This document shows positions 44,423-56,956 of a stretch of DNA of 64,000 nucleotides, piece by piece; position 1 is the first letter of the stretch, and every line of letters begins with the position of its first letter. Position numbers and translations under genes: made by a program. A model generated the notes under the pieces. The model saw only the letters and a list, made by a program, of their open reading frames with translations, did no database searches and was not told the DNA's origin. This DNA comes from Chlorokybus atmophyticus (Eukaryota; Streptophyta; Chlorokybophyceae; Chlorokybales; Chlorokybaceae), in NCBI GenBank assembly GCA_009103225.1, contig RHPI01003491.1, forward strand, positions 341,292-405,291. Reading direction: 5' to 3'.

Positions 44423-47400
44423 CTACGTGGGCACGCCGTTCTGGCTTAGGAGGAGGGGGTTGATCTGCGAATCAAAGAGGTCGCTGAGGGCGTGCCGTAT
44501 TTCGAGCTGCTCACTGCAAATCAGCTCCGTGAACAGCGGGTAGAATGTCGCCAGATGCCGTTGGAACGTGTCTGCCGGCAGCTGCTGAAACGCTCCCAAC
44601 ACCTGAGAGGGGACAATTATGTTCAAAACACGACAGCGTATTGTGTGCGCGCATGCTTGCAGGTGTCCCTGTGTACTGTGCGCGCGCATGCGCACGTGTG
44701 TGCGTACGCGCAACAGTGTTCATGCACAGGTGCAACAATGTTCATGCATATGCGCAACATGCATGACATTACTGTCAGATGTGCATGCCTGAGACACGGC
44801 GGCCGCGCGGAAGGGAAGAGAGCGTCTGAGCAGTTGCTGCGGGGAGCTGTCGGACTGCGCGGCAATGGCAGCCGAGAGCACTCTCCTGCAAAGGTTCATG
44901 AGGCGCTCCTCAGCCGCCTTGACCAGCTCGCTGTCGATTTTATCAGAGTCGCCGGTGATGATGACCCGCAGCAGCGCCCGCGCGAGGACCTTCGTGCCCT
45001 CCACCTCCTGGCGCAGAAGGCTCGGGACGGGCCCCGACAGCCCCGCCTCCTGGAGCTTCAACCGCAGAGGCACGTTGTCTATGCAATAACACACAACATC
45101 AAGTCAATCACAACAGAGGAAACACTTCAGGTAGCGGCTGTTGACAGCAATGTGTATTTGAGAGGGGTGTGTATGTACTGCTTACTGTTGAGGGCTGTGG
45201 AGAAGTCGAGGGAGTGTTGGAGGGTGTCAAACAGGTGTATGTGCATGTCGGGGGAGAGGTGAGAGCGCAGGCGGGAGTGCAGCACGTCCGCCATGGTGAT
45301 GAGCAGCAGGTGGACGACGCACTTGGACCGCATCATGTCCGCCTTGTCTCTCACCAGTGAGCTGCTGTAGCCGACCTCGGGCTCGGCCTCACCCGCGGGC
45401 GCCTCGGCCACCATCGCGGCAATTGGATCCTCAACGGCGTGTATCTCCCCTTCCGAGGATGACAACGGCAGGTTCCCGGACTTGCTGCTCGGCAACGACG
45501 GGACGCTGGACAACTCCACGGGCATCGTTGCTTGAAACGCCTCCCTTACTGTACCCAACACCTGTGTGACAAATACAGACAAGGAGGTCAGGTGACTGTC
45601 AGGTGACTGACTGACAGATGACAGAAGCAGGCGTGCGTTGCTGTTTCACACCTGCATCCAGCCTCGTGGGTCGAGGCGCGGACCGAGGCTGTCGATGAGC
45701 TGGCCAAACTCCGTCACGGCAGTCGCGGCCAAACTCTGGTTCGGGGATCTCAAGCACGCCAAAAGCAGCTCCAGTTGCTGCGGCAGCAGGAACGCCACGC
45801 TCGTATAGTACTTGGAGTAAAGCTGTTGGTGTTGATGACAAGCACAAATGAGGTTGAGGGCCTGTGAAATAGCAAGAAACAGCACAAACGGGCAGCACCA
45901 CTGCGCACTTGCCTGGCAGAGCATTGGGAGGCATCTGATGCAGACATTCTGCAGAAGAGTCTCGCGCATGGGCGTGGTGCTGCCCTCATCATCATCACGC
46001 ACCTGAGCAGCCGAATACATGCGCATTCAGCACGGCATCAAAATCTATGTAACCGCACGTGATTCTCATTACTCCACCCACCTGTACATTGCGTACACAG
46101 TCAAACACACTGAACAGTATGCTGTTGAACACGCGGCCCCAGAACTCCGTTGAGAACGTGTGCCCGTGCGCGGTCAAAATCTCAAAAAGTGCCTGCACAT
46201 AAAAGGGGCAACATGTCAATGCACTGCTAGTACCTCAACATTAACGTCAAACTGTCCTCCATGCGTGTGCATTAAAGGTGAAGGCATGCACACCTCAAGA
46301 GCGCGCGCGCGCACGGATGGTCGCTCATCTGCAGTGAGCTCCGACAGGCCCACGAGCAGGGGCATCCAGTAGTACTCGAGCACAGACTGGTCCTGGCTTG
46401 AGAGGGCGGAAGGGGAGACGCCTCCTCCTGGTGCCGAGGAAGTAGACTGGGTTGATGCGACCATGTCGCGTTGGTGCGCGAGGACGGTGCCGTCCGCAAG
46501 GTACGCCGCGCACACACGCAGCAGTGTGATTGCTGTAATCGATATCGCATCTGCCGACTTGCTCGTCGCAAATGCGTTGAGACAGTTCACGCAGTCCATG
46601 AACGAGAGCCCCGCAAAATGAGCAAAGTGCGTCCGCACCTACAAGGCAGGAAGGGTCAGACATGCCCACATGCACGCATGCCCACATGCATACAACATGC
46701 ACGCATAGAGGTACGTACCACATGGTCGACGGTGGTGAAGGCAAGGCTTGTAACAGGGCGTTCTGGGTCGCCGGCTGCAATGGTGAATGCCATGAAGACA
46801 GACTTCCAACCGGAGCGTATGGAGGAGACCCGCGACATGACCATCTGCGTGACGCACTGGACGACGAGCTCGCGGATGGTTGCGTGGGGGGTGCGGCGGA
46901 TGATGACCACAAAGGGCTTGAGGATGTCGTTCTGGAACGTGTAGTTGGGGAGCTCGGCGTGCTCGAGGTACTTGACGGCGAGCTGGCGTAGGGAGTCCAC
47001 AGCGTACATGGCGACGGAGGCGGAGGCGTGGCAGCCCACCTCGATGAAGAGCTCGGCCACCACCACCCATATGCGCGCCCACACCATGCGGATGCGCTGC
47101 ATGTTGTATGTGGATATCTCCACCAGCTTCTGCAGGGCAAACACCTGCGGGGGCTGCTGACGGAGCTCCTCGCCCGCCACGCTGCACAGCGCCGAGACCA
47201 GGTCCACTATCGCCTCGCTGTTAAGGTACACGCTGTGGCCAAAGATGCGCTCCTTGGCCTCAACAGTCTGAGCCGCAGCCTGCGTGGCCAGGGCCTGCGG
47301 GACCTCGGGATTGTACTGCAGCTGCTCAATGCGTGACAAACAGTCAATAACAGTCAGCCACGAGTCCTGCAAAGCGTTGCCCTGACTCATCGCCACCGTC

Positions 47401-50400
47401 AGCAACGTCTTCATGGCATCGATGCTGCGTAGCCGCAGCTCCCGTGTGCTCTTCAGGCTTGTGAACTTCGCTAGAGAGGTCAGGAATGCGTCGCGGAGGG
47501 TCTCGAGGCCAAGCACGCAGGCGAGGTTGGCGGCGAGGCGGAAGCCTTCCAGGCAGAGGGCGGTGGAGGCGGCCCGCGAGCTTTGTTGCATCACCGTGCC
47601 CTCACCCGCGTGGTCCACACCGCCGCCACCACCGCCGCCTCCCATAGCATCTTCTAGAGCTGCGCTAAGGGCCGCGAGCACGGGCCACCCTGCAGCTTCC
47701 ATCATTGGCCGCGCGTGCTCGCCTAAGCGTGCTGAGTAGAACACCATGCCCTGCTTGTTGCGGTGCTGGCGCAGGAGAGAGCGCGTGCGCTTGACTATGG
47801 CTTCGCTCTCCTGCGCCTGGCTTTGGGTGCGGCGGTGGCGTGGGAGGGCGAGGTTGAGCACGCCCGTGAGGAGTGTGTTGACATTGTTGTTGCCGCCGCG
47901 TTGCTTGGAATCTTCCGTCTCGTCCTTCATCTTGATCTCTTCACTGACAATTCGATCGTACAGGTCCTCCAGCATCTCTTTCGGGACCTCACTGTCTGTG
48001 CCGCCTTCGCCGCTGTTCATGCGCACAAAGTCTGCCTTGTTCATCCTGTCCGTGATGAGAGGATTGTGCGCATCCGTGTTCAGAATAATCGCTGAGTACG
48101 CCAATGTGTATGCCGCATCGGCGCTCTTGAACACCTCTGGGTTGTCCTTGCAAAATCTATGCAGATGAAAATGCAGTCAACACAATGTGCAACACAAGCG
48201 TCTCTGTTGGACTATTGAAAGACAGACGTACTGTTCTGCAAACTTCTCCATGATGCGGTCAATTTTCTGGGCTTCACCCGGAAGGCGGAAGCCACTGAGG
48301 AGTTTGCGGATGGCCTCGTCAAAGCGCAGCCCGGCAAAGGGAATGGATGCAACATATGCGTGCATGCCTGCAATGTTGGCATCTTCATGGCCTCCCAGGT
48401 ACTCTCCTATGGCAGTCTGTCGGCCAAGAAGTTCTTTATGCTTACAACACTTGTTATTCAGGCATGAACGGTCTCACTGTGCTGCTCTGACCAACACACA
48501 CACCTTTTCCAGGCCAGGGGTCTTGAGCAGAAAATCGGCCACGCTCTGGGGGTCTCCGGCACGGAGGACGCCCGCATTGGCGAGCATGGCAATGCCCTTC
48601 TCAGTGGCGCCACGGTTGAACACGGCCGTCCCGGCCTCCAGCGCCCGTCTTCGCTGATCCTTTGCAGCCTTCGCGCTATCGAACCTGTCGGCCTGACTCT
48701 CTGCGCGCGGTGACCCCGAAGCTGCTGGGGAAAGCTGATGTGTGAGTACAGTACAGTACCATTGACGAAACACAACACGCAGATGAGCATCATGAACACA
48801 TACTTGCTTCGGCCGCTGAGGCTGCTGGTTCTGAAGCCCGAGCAGATGCTGCAGCCGCGGAGGCTGCCGCCAAGGCACGCGCGGAGGCACTGGCATTGGC
48901 CAGAGCAACGGCAGATCCCATGCTGGCACTGGGAGGGCCGAACTTCTCTGTCCACTGTGTCAGCGAGCGCACCACCGCCACAAGGCACTGTGTTGGACAA
49001 CAACGGTGATTGGTGAGTGACTGCGAAAAGCAGAATGAGAGCGGTACTCATAATGACTTAAGCAACCTGCAACGCGGCCATGCGCAGGGCTGTTTGCTGC
49101 TGCGTGACAATGATGCTTGCGCTCTCAGAGGATGCTTGGGCTATATGTGACAGACTAGTCACCTGCGCATGTTTCGTGAGTGAACAGTTGTGATGCAAGT
49201 GCGCACGTGCAAGAGCAATCAAACATACCAGGCGCTCAAACAGGTTGCTGGCGTCGGGGTCGCAGTCATAGTTTACAAACAAGTCCACGAGCACCTGTGG
49301 GTCACGGCACAGCTCCAGCATTGCCCTGCCAATGCATGAGCAATCAACTGACAGTCCCTCCACCGTATGCAAGAAATCCGGTCCAACATCAGCAGGACAA
49401 CAGGGGCTTACTTGACAACAGTCGTTTGGACGGTGGGCGGCGTGCCCAAGTCTTCGAGCGCCTTCAGGACGATCATCGGGAAGAACACGGCACCAATCTC
49501 AGCCTTAAGAATGTCGCGGAAACGCAACACCATGACAGCAAAGATGGCTGTGGCGTGCGCAAACAGGGGGCTGGTGATGTTGACGCAGTTGCGGAGGACC
49601 GAGAGGCAGAGGTAGTTCTTGATGGTGGACACAAAGACGTCTCCCGTGGCGAAGGCGGGGCCGGAGTTCTCCACGAGCATCTTCAGGAGCTCCAGCGCAA
49701 GCAACCTGCCCTGAAGAAAGAGCCCCGCGTCCGTGCCGCCACCACCGAGACCCGCACCCCCGCCTCCGCCATCCGACCCGCCCGCACCACCACCATGGTC
49801 CATCATGGAGAGCTTGCACAAGGATCTGAAGACTAGCAATGCATCTTTCTGCCTCTCGCTGAGACTTTGCACCTTCTCTCTATCGCTCGGGCCGCCACTT
49901 TGCCCAGGCGACGGTCCCTATGTGACACAATGTGTGATACTGAGCTGCACAAACACACTACAACAATGTGGGAGTCAAACCTGTTCCATCTGGCCAAGGG
50001 CGGCGTCGAGGCCTTTGGAGTCCACTTCTGCGCTGAGTTTGGAGAGTGTGTCCGCAGCTGGAGCGGGGGTAATGGGCGAGGTGGGCCGTTGGTCCGCTGC
50101 AGTGGACGTGTTGTCACTGGAAGTGGACGCATCGGGTGCGCCTTCAACGCCTGCCCCACTCGTCGATGCGGGCGCCTCCTTGCTACTGCCGTTGCTGCTC
50201 GCTGTGGCGTCCCGCGGCTCCTCCATCAAACCCATCAGCATTGGAGACACTGTGATAGACTGCGCAAGAGAGAATAGTGGGTTCATCTATGCCATGGTGG
50301 TGCATATCTTTGCGTGTTGGTATGAGAAGACTCAGCGCAGGCGTACCCCTCCATCGGACTCCATGCGCTGGAAGATGATGTTGAGCATCTGCACGAGCGT

Positions 50401-51786
50401 GGCCTTCCCAGTGGTCTTGTTCACTTGATTCTTGCTGTAAGCAATGACACGCAAGTAGGACATGAGCATGCGTGACAAGGCATCACGGTAGATCCAACAA
50501 CACCCACGCACCTCCCTAGTGTGATGTTGTAGCACGTGCGCACAGCCCAGAGCAAGTTATCTCCATGAACTGCACAGAGACACACGACATCCACGTAAGC
50601 GTATGTGGCTGGGCGTGTGGTATGCTTCATACATGCATACTACCTGGGAAGGTGTTGGATACAACAGCAGTGAGGAGTACTTTGATGACTTGGAGCTCAA
50701 CGCTGTCGGAGGGGACATCGGCGCAGCGGCATACCATGAAGACGACCTCCGTGACCAGGTTGCGGCCGACGGCGTCGGACTCGTGGCCAATGCCGCGCAG
50801 GAAGCCGTGCGCGAGGAGCTTGTGCGCGCAGTCAAGTGCGGCCTCCATCACTTTGGGCACCAGTGACTCGCACGCCAACTTCAGCATTGCCACAACCTCC
50901 CCGGCCTCAGCGCTGCTCAGCGGCCGGATCGGAGCCGGCTGGCCCGGGGATTGTTGGGTTGCCGATGACACTTGTGGCGATGAACCACCCAATGACAGCC
51001 TCTGCTCCCGCGCACGAGGGGTTTCTGGCGGGGCCAAGGGCGGCACCGCTGCCTGCTCCTGCTTACTTGCTTGCCTGCGTGTGTGTGCGCGCACGTGTGT
51101 GTTATTGTTATGCACATGCAGGTTCAACAGTTGAAAGGTAACACTTTGTGGGACATCTGTCAAGTTGGAGGCTCATTTCAATCTTACCCTGTGTCTGGAG
51201 TTGACACGGGTGTTGTTGGCTGGATGTACGTGCCATCTGCAAAGAAGTACACGCTTAGCGATGATGGATGCACACGTGTATGCATTCCCGTTCATGCACA
51301 CCCTAGCTCGGACGTGACGGAGATGGGTTATCCAAGACTGCAAAGCGTCTTGCATGCTACTTTTAGTGCAATCATGCGTGCTTGCATTATGAACTGCAAC
51401 CAAGCAATGATAAGCATACAACTGTTGCTGACAACGACCTATGGACATTTCGGCACTGTGCATTACTCCTCGTGCAGTCTCCACTCACAACTGCAGTAAT
51501 TGTTTGTGCCTCCTCACCCTTGTCGTAACGACAATTAGACGCACGTATGTGCTTGACAATGTGCGATTGATCGACATGCGCTAACAGTGGCCTTGTGGCA
51601 GTTTTGTCCAACATGGGAGATCGTTGTAGACAACAACATTTGCGGCCGTAGGCCATGACCACCACACATGCAGATAGCATTACCCTTGAAGACGAGGCAA
51701 GCCTGGCGCAGGCTGGCATGCTTCTTGGGGTTGCGGGCGGTCTCCTTCAGGATCTTCTCCACCGCCGGGCGCACGAACACGTCCAT
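44423..51786 (-). CDS. BIG: BIG-type Sec7 ARF guanine-nucleotide exchange factor
   Basis: Large ARF-GEF of the trans-Golgi network; swaps GDP for GTP on ARF1 to recruit vesicle coats. About 19 exons, roughly 1,750 aa by my rough sum, matching the family (1,700-1,850). Seen in order: a DCB-like N terminus ([19 protein letters not shown]); the HUS box [18 protein letters not shown]; the Sec7 domain ([28 protein letters not shown] with the glutamic finger, [33 protein letters not shown]); then HDS repeats in one long exon (about 46720-48160) containing [15 protein letters not shown] and [19 protein letters not shown]; and a C terminus [20 protein letters not shown] ending GVPT. Ala- and Gly-rich low-complexity inserts (near 48870 and 49745) look lineage-specific. 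The start ATG at 51786 follows a telo-box at 51903. Confidence 0.93.
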
Positions 51787-51920
51787 GTTTGTCAGTAATA
51801 CCAAACAGACAGACACACTGCCCTAACAACTGTGCTACTGTCAGCCCTGCCTCCGTCGCCGTCGCCGCCGCATACCCACGCGCTGCATTGCCACGTTGCA
51901 CATTAGGGTTTCCGCCGTGT
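51787..51920 (-). promoter_or_regulatory. BIG upstream region with telo-box
   Basis: TTAGGGTTT at 51903-51911, about 120 bases upstream of the BIG start codon. Promoter role inferred from position. Confidence 0.45.
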
Positions 51921-53090
51921 CCAGGCGGCGTGTTTTACTCCGTGTGCAGGGCGTGTCCATACGTGTGGATGCTTGCATCAATCGTATGCTTAGTAAGCGC
52001 TGTGCACGAACGAGTCGAAGCCAAGGCTGCGAACCAATTAATGGAACTATTTATATAACTTTCAGAATGTGGCAACTTACATGTTCACATTACATGTAGA
52101 ATTGACGTTGCTACAATTACGAAGCGTTATGACACACATACGTCAACATGTGGATGCATTTGCACACCCACACCAACCCAGCAAGCACGCAGCAAAAAAT
52201 ATACAACAGCATTGCACCTCAAGTTTGTTGCTTGCGGTCAACCTTAACCTGCCCTGCTGCCTGCTACCGCCCCGCACCCCATTTGCACGCACTTACATAG
52301 GCCACATAGTAGCAGTTGTCTTTGCTGTCATAAATAAGTGTGTCTGTTTCCGGTTGTGTGTGCGCGCATGATGTGAGCGGCTGGTATACGGCTAAATCAC
52401 CATAATTGAAATTGACCTAAGGTCTGTGGTTGGCTATAACGACGGCGCTACGGGGCTGTTGTATTGACAATGAGATTGTGTGCGTGCTTGCACATGTACA
52501 ACCAAATATCATGTATCAGTATATGCATACGTAGCGAGGATTTTGAGAAGAAAAACCCGCTACACATAATGTTACGCGTTTCACGCAATTCATCACATAC
52601 ACGCTTCAATGCACATTCAAAATTGTATTCAATTATTAAAGTGGTATAACGTGACTTTAAGTCGCAATATGTTAATGAGTGTACTCGTAAGGCGCTTACA
52701 TGTGTGTAATATGAACATAAAAATTGCATATCGTTTTGCATTGATAAAGCATGCGGCAGCTAGCATACTGGTGCGCATGCCCAATATCACATAGAAAGGT
52801 TAATAACCAACACTTCATTTGTGCTTTACATTTGCCTCTTAATGAATATGTTGTGTTTAATCACACATCATATTGTTGCTCATGCATACATGTTGCACAG
52901 TTGTACGAAAATAATCAATTAAGAAATGTGCGCAACCTTGCGCACATTTCTTGTTTGCATGATCCAACCTTGCATGTGCTTTTCATAAATTTCAGCTTAT
53001 ACGGAACATGTGTCTTACTTACTAGTCTTATCATGTAAGTTACTCAAACAATGTGATCGCACAATTAGGCAACAGCTGTATCTGTAGACA
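51921..53090. other. AT-rich gene-free stretch
   Basis: No gene seen. Contains a perfect 15-bp hairpin at 52921-52935 and 52938-52952 (two-base loop). Confidence 0.5.
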
Positions 53091-53360
53091 TGTAATGCCA
53101 GTTAATGTAGAATTGGCTAAGAAGGGCTTATAAAGCATTAACAAGCAAACGACAACCTCTCATGGTAGCGACTTTTGCTACCATGGCCTAGTCAGCTAAG
53201 CCCCGCGTTACATTAAAGAGCTTTGACACTCCAATACCAACGTAAGGCGGCTTAGCCGACTAGGCCAAAGCAGCAAGTTGCTACCATGAAAGGTTGTATG
53301 TATTGCTTGTTAAGGCTTTATAAGACCTTTTTAGCCTATTCCACATCAACCGGCATTACA
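53091..53360. mobile_element. foldback / MITE-like element
   Basis: Starts TGTAATGCC and ends GGCATTACA. Long imperfect inverted arms run inward through GGCTAAGAAGG, GCTTATAAAGC, AACAAGCAA, CATGGTAGC and GGCCTAGTCAGCTAAGCC, with counterparts on the right arm. Each arm is about 110 bases and the centre about 50 bases. There is no coding capacity. I could not see a clear target-site duplication. Confidence 0.7.
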
Positions 53361-54514
53361 AAACCCAATCTATAGGTCTTCATAAAAGTGTTGATAACAT
53401 CACTTGTCATTCATTTTGGTGAATACCTGAGCTATACGGAAGGCATGTTCGTATACATCACGTTGTGCATATCAAAGCGTAATAATGACTACCTGAACAT
53501 TACCTAGACGACATGCACTTCTTTCGATCTCGTTCATGCAAACGGGCATTCAAACATGCACTAGAATAGTAGTAGAGATCAAGGAGCAATTCCGCATTAC
53601 ACAACAACGTGCTATGACAAAGGGGAAGCGGGGGGGAGGAGGGGCAGTCTGTCGGNNNNNNNNNNNNNNNNNNNNNNNNNNNNNNNNNNNNGGCAAAGAC
53701 AGTGATATAACTGTGTGATGTGCAATGCAACTGGCACATGTGCATACATGTGCGCATGTTCTGCACACATCCAATCTCGGTCTACGTACCGCTACTTGTG
53801 TGATAGTTGTCACGACTGTCAGTTAGAGTTAGTCAACTCTCTCTCTCTAGTTAACAGGCAGTAGCATAGCAGCAGCAGCAGACAAGCACGACAGCAACAA
53901 GGCACTGTTAGCAGCGTCAGCAGCAGGCAGTAGCAAGCACACGCGCGTGTATACTGCAATGATGCGTGCATACAAGTTGTGGTGTGGTCGTAAGCAACTC
54001 ATGCACCACGCATCAACTCAAGGGAGCGCGTTAGTGCACATGTGTGCCTTTATGAATAGACAAGACAAAGACAAAATCATCCACCCTTTGGGATAGGAAG
54101 GCACAGTCAGCACATCCAACGCCATGCGTGTGCAGTTGTATGCATTCATGGACTTGTGCAGCTGTGTTGCTTCCAACTTGCCTACTGCATGCTCAACAAG
54201 CAATCCATGTTCGCCCAAGATACCTGATTTTCCTCCAAACAGACTCTCCAGACCTTGCTCAAAGCGCATCTGCTTTTGTCCTCTTCCATCATTCACGCGT
54301 GCTGGTATCGGCAACCATGCACGATCGCCAAATGCATACATCTCGCACCCATGTGGCCGACGACACATCATCATGGCTCACTCACTGCCCCTTGTTCCTC
54401 GGCCCGCGCATCTTGAACACGCCCTCGATGTCGCAACATGCTGCAGTCTCGCACATGATGTCGCCAATGGCTGGGTGGTCTTTGTTGTTACATGTTACAC
54501 ACCAACAACAACAA
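53361..54514. other. spacer with assembly gap and coding-like stretch
   Basis: A 36-base gap lies at 53656-53691 beside a G-rich run. On the minus strand, 54480-54050 shows coding-like segments downstream of the RRP40 stop: DIMCETAACCDIEGVFKMRG, then after a possible intron KQMRFEQGLESLFGGKSGIL and MALDVLTVPSYPKG before a stop. This could be the last exons of an unknown gene or a long RRP40 3' UTR. Confidence 0.35.
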
Positions 54515-56275
54515 CTATCTCGAGTCTTGAAGCAGTTTTTTCACGAGTATCTGGCACTGTGCTTGGCTGAGAAATTCCGATTGCAGGATCGCGTTGGAGA
54601 CCAGAACCGTGGATGCGGGCGAACCCGTCTTCACCTGGCAAGTGCGTGTCACAACCAAGCAGCTCACTCAGCACGCACGATGGGAGTGAGAAGAGGTGCC
54701 TTACCCATACACGGCCGTTCACCCCGATGGCGATCTCAAACTTGATTGACGCCTTCTCGAGGGCCTCAAGCACGGGTGCGGCGGGTTTACTCAGCAACCT
54801 GTGTGCATGTTCCTTTTTTTTAATGACGTTGGTGTGACTTACAGACACACACGCATGCACGCAACCCATGCACCCACGGACGCATGTGCGCGCGCAGTCG
54901 CATGCCCACGCACACACAGAGGCGTGCGCCCATGCACGCGCGCGCCCGCACTTGGTGCATGCAGACGCCCAAGCATGCACACGTGCACGCACGCATGCAT
55001 GCGCGTACTCACTGGCGAGCGAGCGCGCTGGAAGTGTTGAAGCAGTAGCCGCCCGATAGCGGCCCGAACCCTGCGGCTTTCCCGCTGGCTGCATATGCCA
55101 AGCAGGCTTGATGTCACACACAGCCTTCATGACATGGCAGAGAGTCACGAAGTTGCATCGATATCAACCATACCATTCGCACAGGAGAGTTCCGGGTCCT
55201 GGTCTCGGCTGCACGCCACAACACGGCAGTACACCAGCGCGCCCGCCTGCGTGCGTGTGTTGGCATGTCACGCAACGGCTTTTAACGCCTCAAAACACTA
55301 CCATGAATGCGGAAGCGTTGATCATCATGGCCAACCGTCAAACAGAAATGGTCACAAGTGTGCACACGCCTGCAAGTTGGGTCTGTTTCTTCTGGTGGCG
55401 CCCTCGAAAGATAGGCCAGGCAGCGACGCGATGAACGGGCCACCGACATCTACCGCGTAGTTCTGATACGCACACGCACACGCACAAGAGTCAGCTTGGG
55501 AGTTGCTGTGAACCGCAACAATACAATGCCAAAGCCAATCTCAACAAAGATGCAAAGAAGTGTTTGCGGATATAGGCTGCTTACCTCTCCATAGCGCTCG
55601 TTCACAACGCCTATGACACAGTCTTCGAGTGTCGGTATGTACTGCGCACACAATGTGGGGATGATACAACACCTTGAGAAGCAAGACAGGGGGAACAGAA
55701 GAGCACTACGCTTGTTGATTGATGCCTACCCTTTTTTGCCTTCCTTCTATCCACAGCTTTCCCTGTTTCGTCTGCCGCACCACTCCCGCCTTTGTCGCCA
55801 CGATGTGATCACCCATCTGCACGTTCTAGTCAGGATCACCAATCTGTACTTTGCATGCAGTATATGTGTGTATGTGGGTTGTATATGTGCACCTGCATGA
55901 GTCCTGCGCCTATGCGCAGCACAGACGCCTTGTTGGGAACCGCCTGAACCACGTCGCCAGGGACCTAAACACACAGAGGGTGACGTGTGTGTGTGTGTGT
56001 GCATGGTCGTAGAGGAGGATGACAAAACCAATCAACGACACGTCGTTGGTGGTTTTGCGCAGCTTGACAAGGGTGGCGTATTGCGATATTGACTCGACAG
56101 GCAAAACCTCTGTCAACTCAACCACGCCAGCTATCTAAGGATTAGAGTGTTGATGTCAGTCTGGGTTGCGTGAGTACAGGTTGCTTACCACGTTGTGGCC
56201 TGCTGCGGCGCACGCCGCCTTCGCGGACGTCCCCGCCGCCCCCTCACCCTCCGCCGCAACCGCCGCCGCCGCCAT
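54515..56275 (-). CDS. RRP40: exosome subunit RRP40 (EXOSC3)
   Basis: RNA-binding cap subunit of the nuclear and cytoplasmic RNA exosome (S1 and KH domains). Seen in order: an alanine-rich start MAAAAVAAEGEGAAGTSAKA (ATG at 56275); VPGDVVQAVPNKASVLRIG; MGDHIVATKAGVVRQTK; PTLEDCVIGVVNERYGE; the signature SLPGLSFEGATRRNRPNLQ; DQDPELSCAN; AAGFGPLSGGYCFNTSSALA; and the KH end KFEIAIGVNGRVW, then VLVSNAILQSEFLS and LVKKLLQDSR before TAG at 54515-54517. These match plant and animal RRP40 closely (for example LSFEGATKRNRPNVQVGD in human). The intron after RPNLQ (from 55369 down to 55247) begins with GC. One exon between 56120 and 56030 has an unclear 3' border. Confidence 0.88.
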
Positions 56276-56956
56276 GCCTCCGGGACCAGTCGCCCAAGCG
56301 GACACGGGGGGCACTTGGCTGTATTGTAGGCAAAGGACTCTCACGAGACAGGCATGCAACATCAGTACAAAAATCCTCAATAAGCACGGCGCAGTTCGGG
56401 TTTGCAGAGCTCTTAGTGTTTGGGTCACAAACCCTGTGGCAGCATGACATCAGACCAATGAGGTGGAATTCATTCCTCACCATCTCTTAGGCTGAGAGTT
56501 TTCAGCACATTGCGCGCAAGCGCATCGAGGCATGGCGCATCTTGCATGTCCACTACTCGTGACCCCGTGCAGCAAGGACATCAACGCGCCTTCCACACAA
56601 CTGCCATAAGCGTTTGTGCAATCCAAAGGCACAGGCGAAGGTTGAAGGCAACGTTGCTAATGGTTGGTTCCAAGGTAACATCCGATATTTGACATGCAGC
56701 GATATGCCAAATGCAACAAGAATGCGTGACAACAATACTGGTTGGTTTGCTTTCTCATATGCAGAGAAATGCATCCTGCAACAGGAAGCATGCTGAAGAG
56801 CAGCTACACGGCAAGCAGTATTATGCTACTACTTTACATCTGGCATAAAGTTAGCCACCTGCAAATCTACAGCCAATTGAAGCAAAACTGGCCCAAACAG
56901 AAGGGTAGAATGTATCGCACAGCCTCTGATGACGCAACTAGAGTGTTGAGACTAGT
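56276..56956. other. RRP40 upstream / PrxQ downstream spacer
   Basis: Holds the RRP40 promoter region and the PrxQ 3' flank. No coding sequence supported; no telo-box seen. Confidence 0.45.

Noticed and set aside
46325..47187. Minus-strand frames of 182-271 codons overlapping the BIG long exon
   Set aside because: Same strand but wrong frame; the BIG frame carries the HDS homology.
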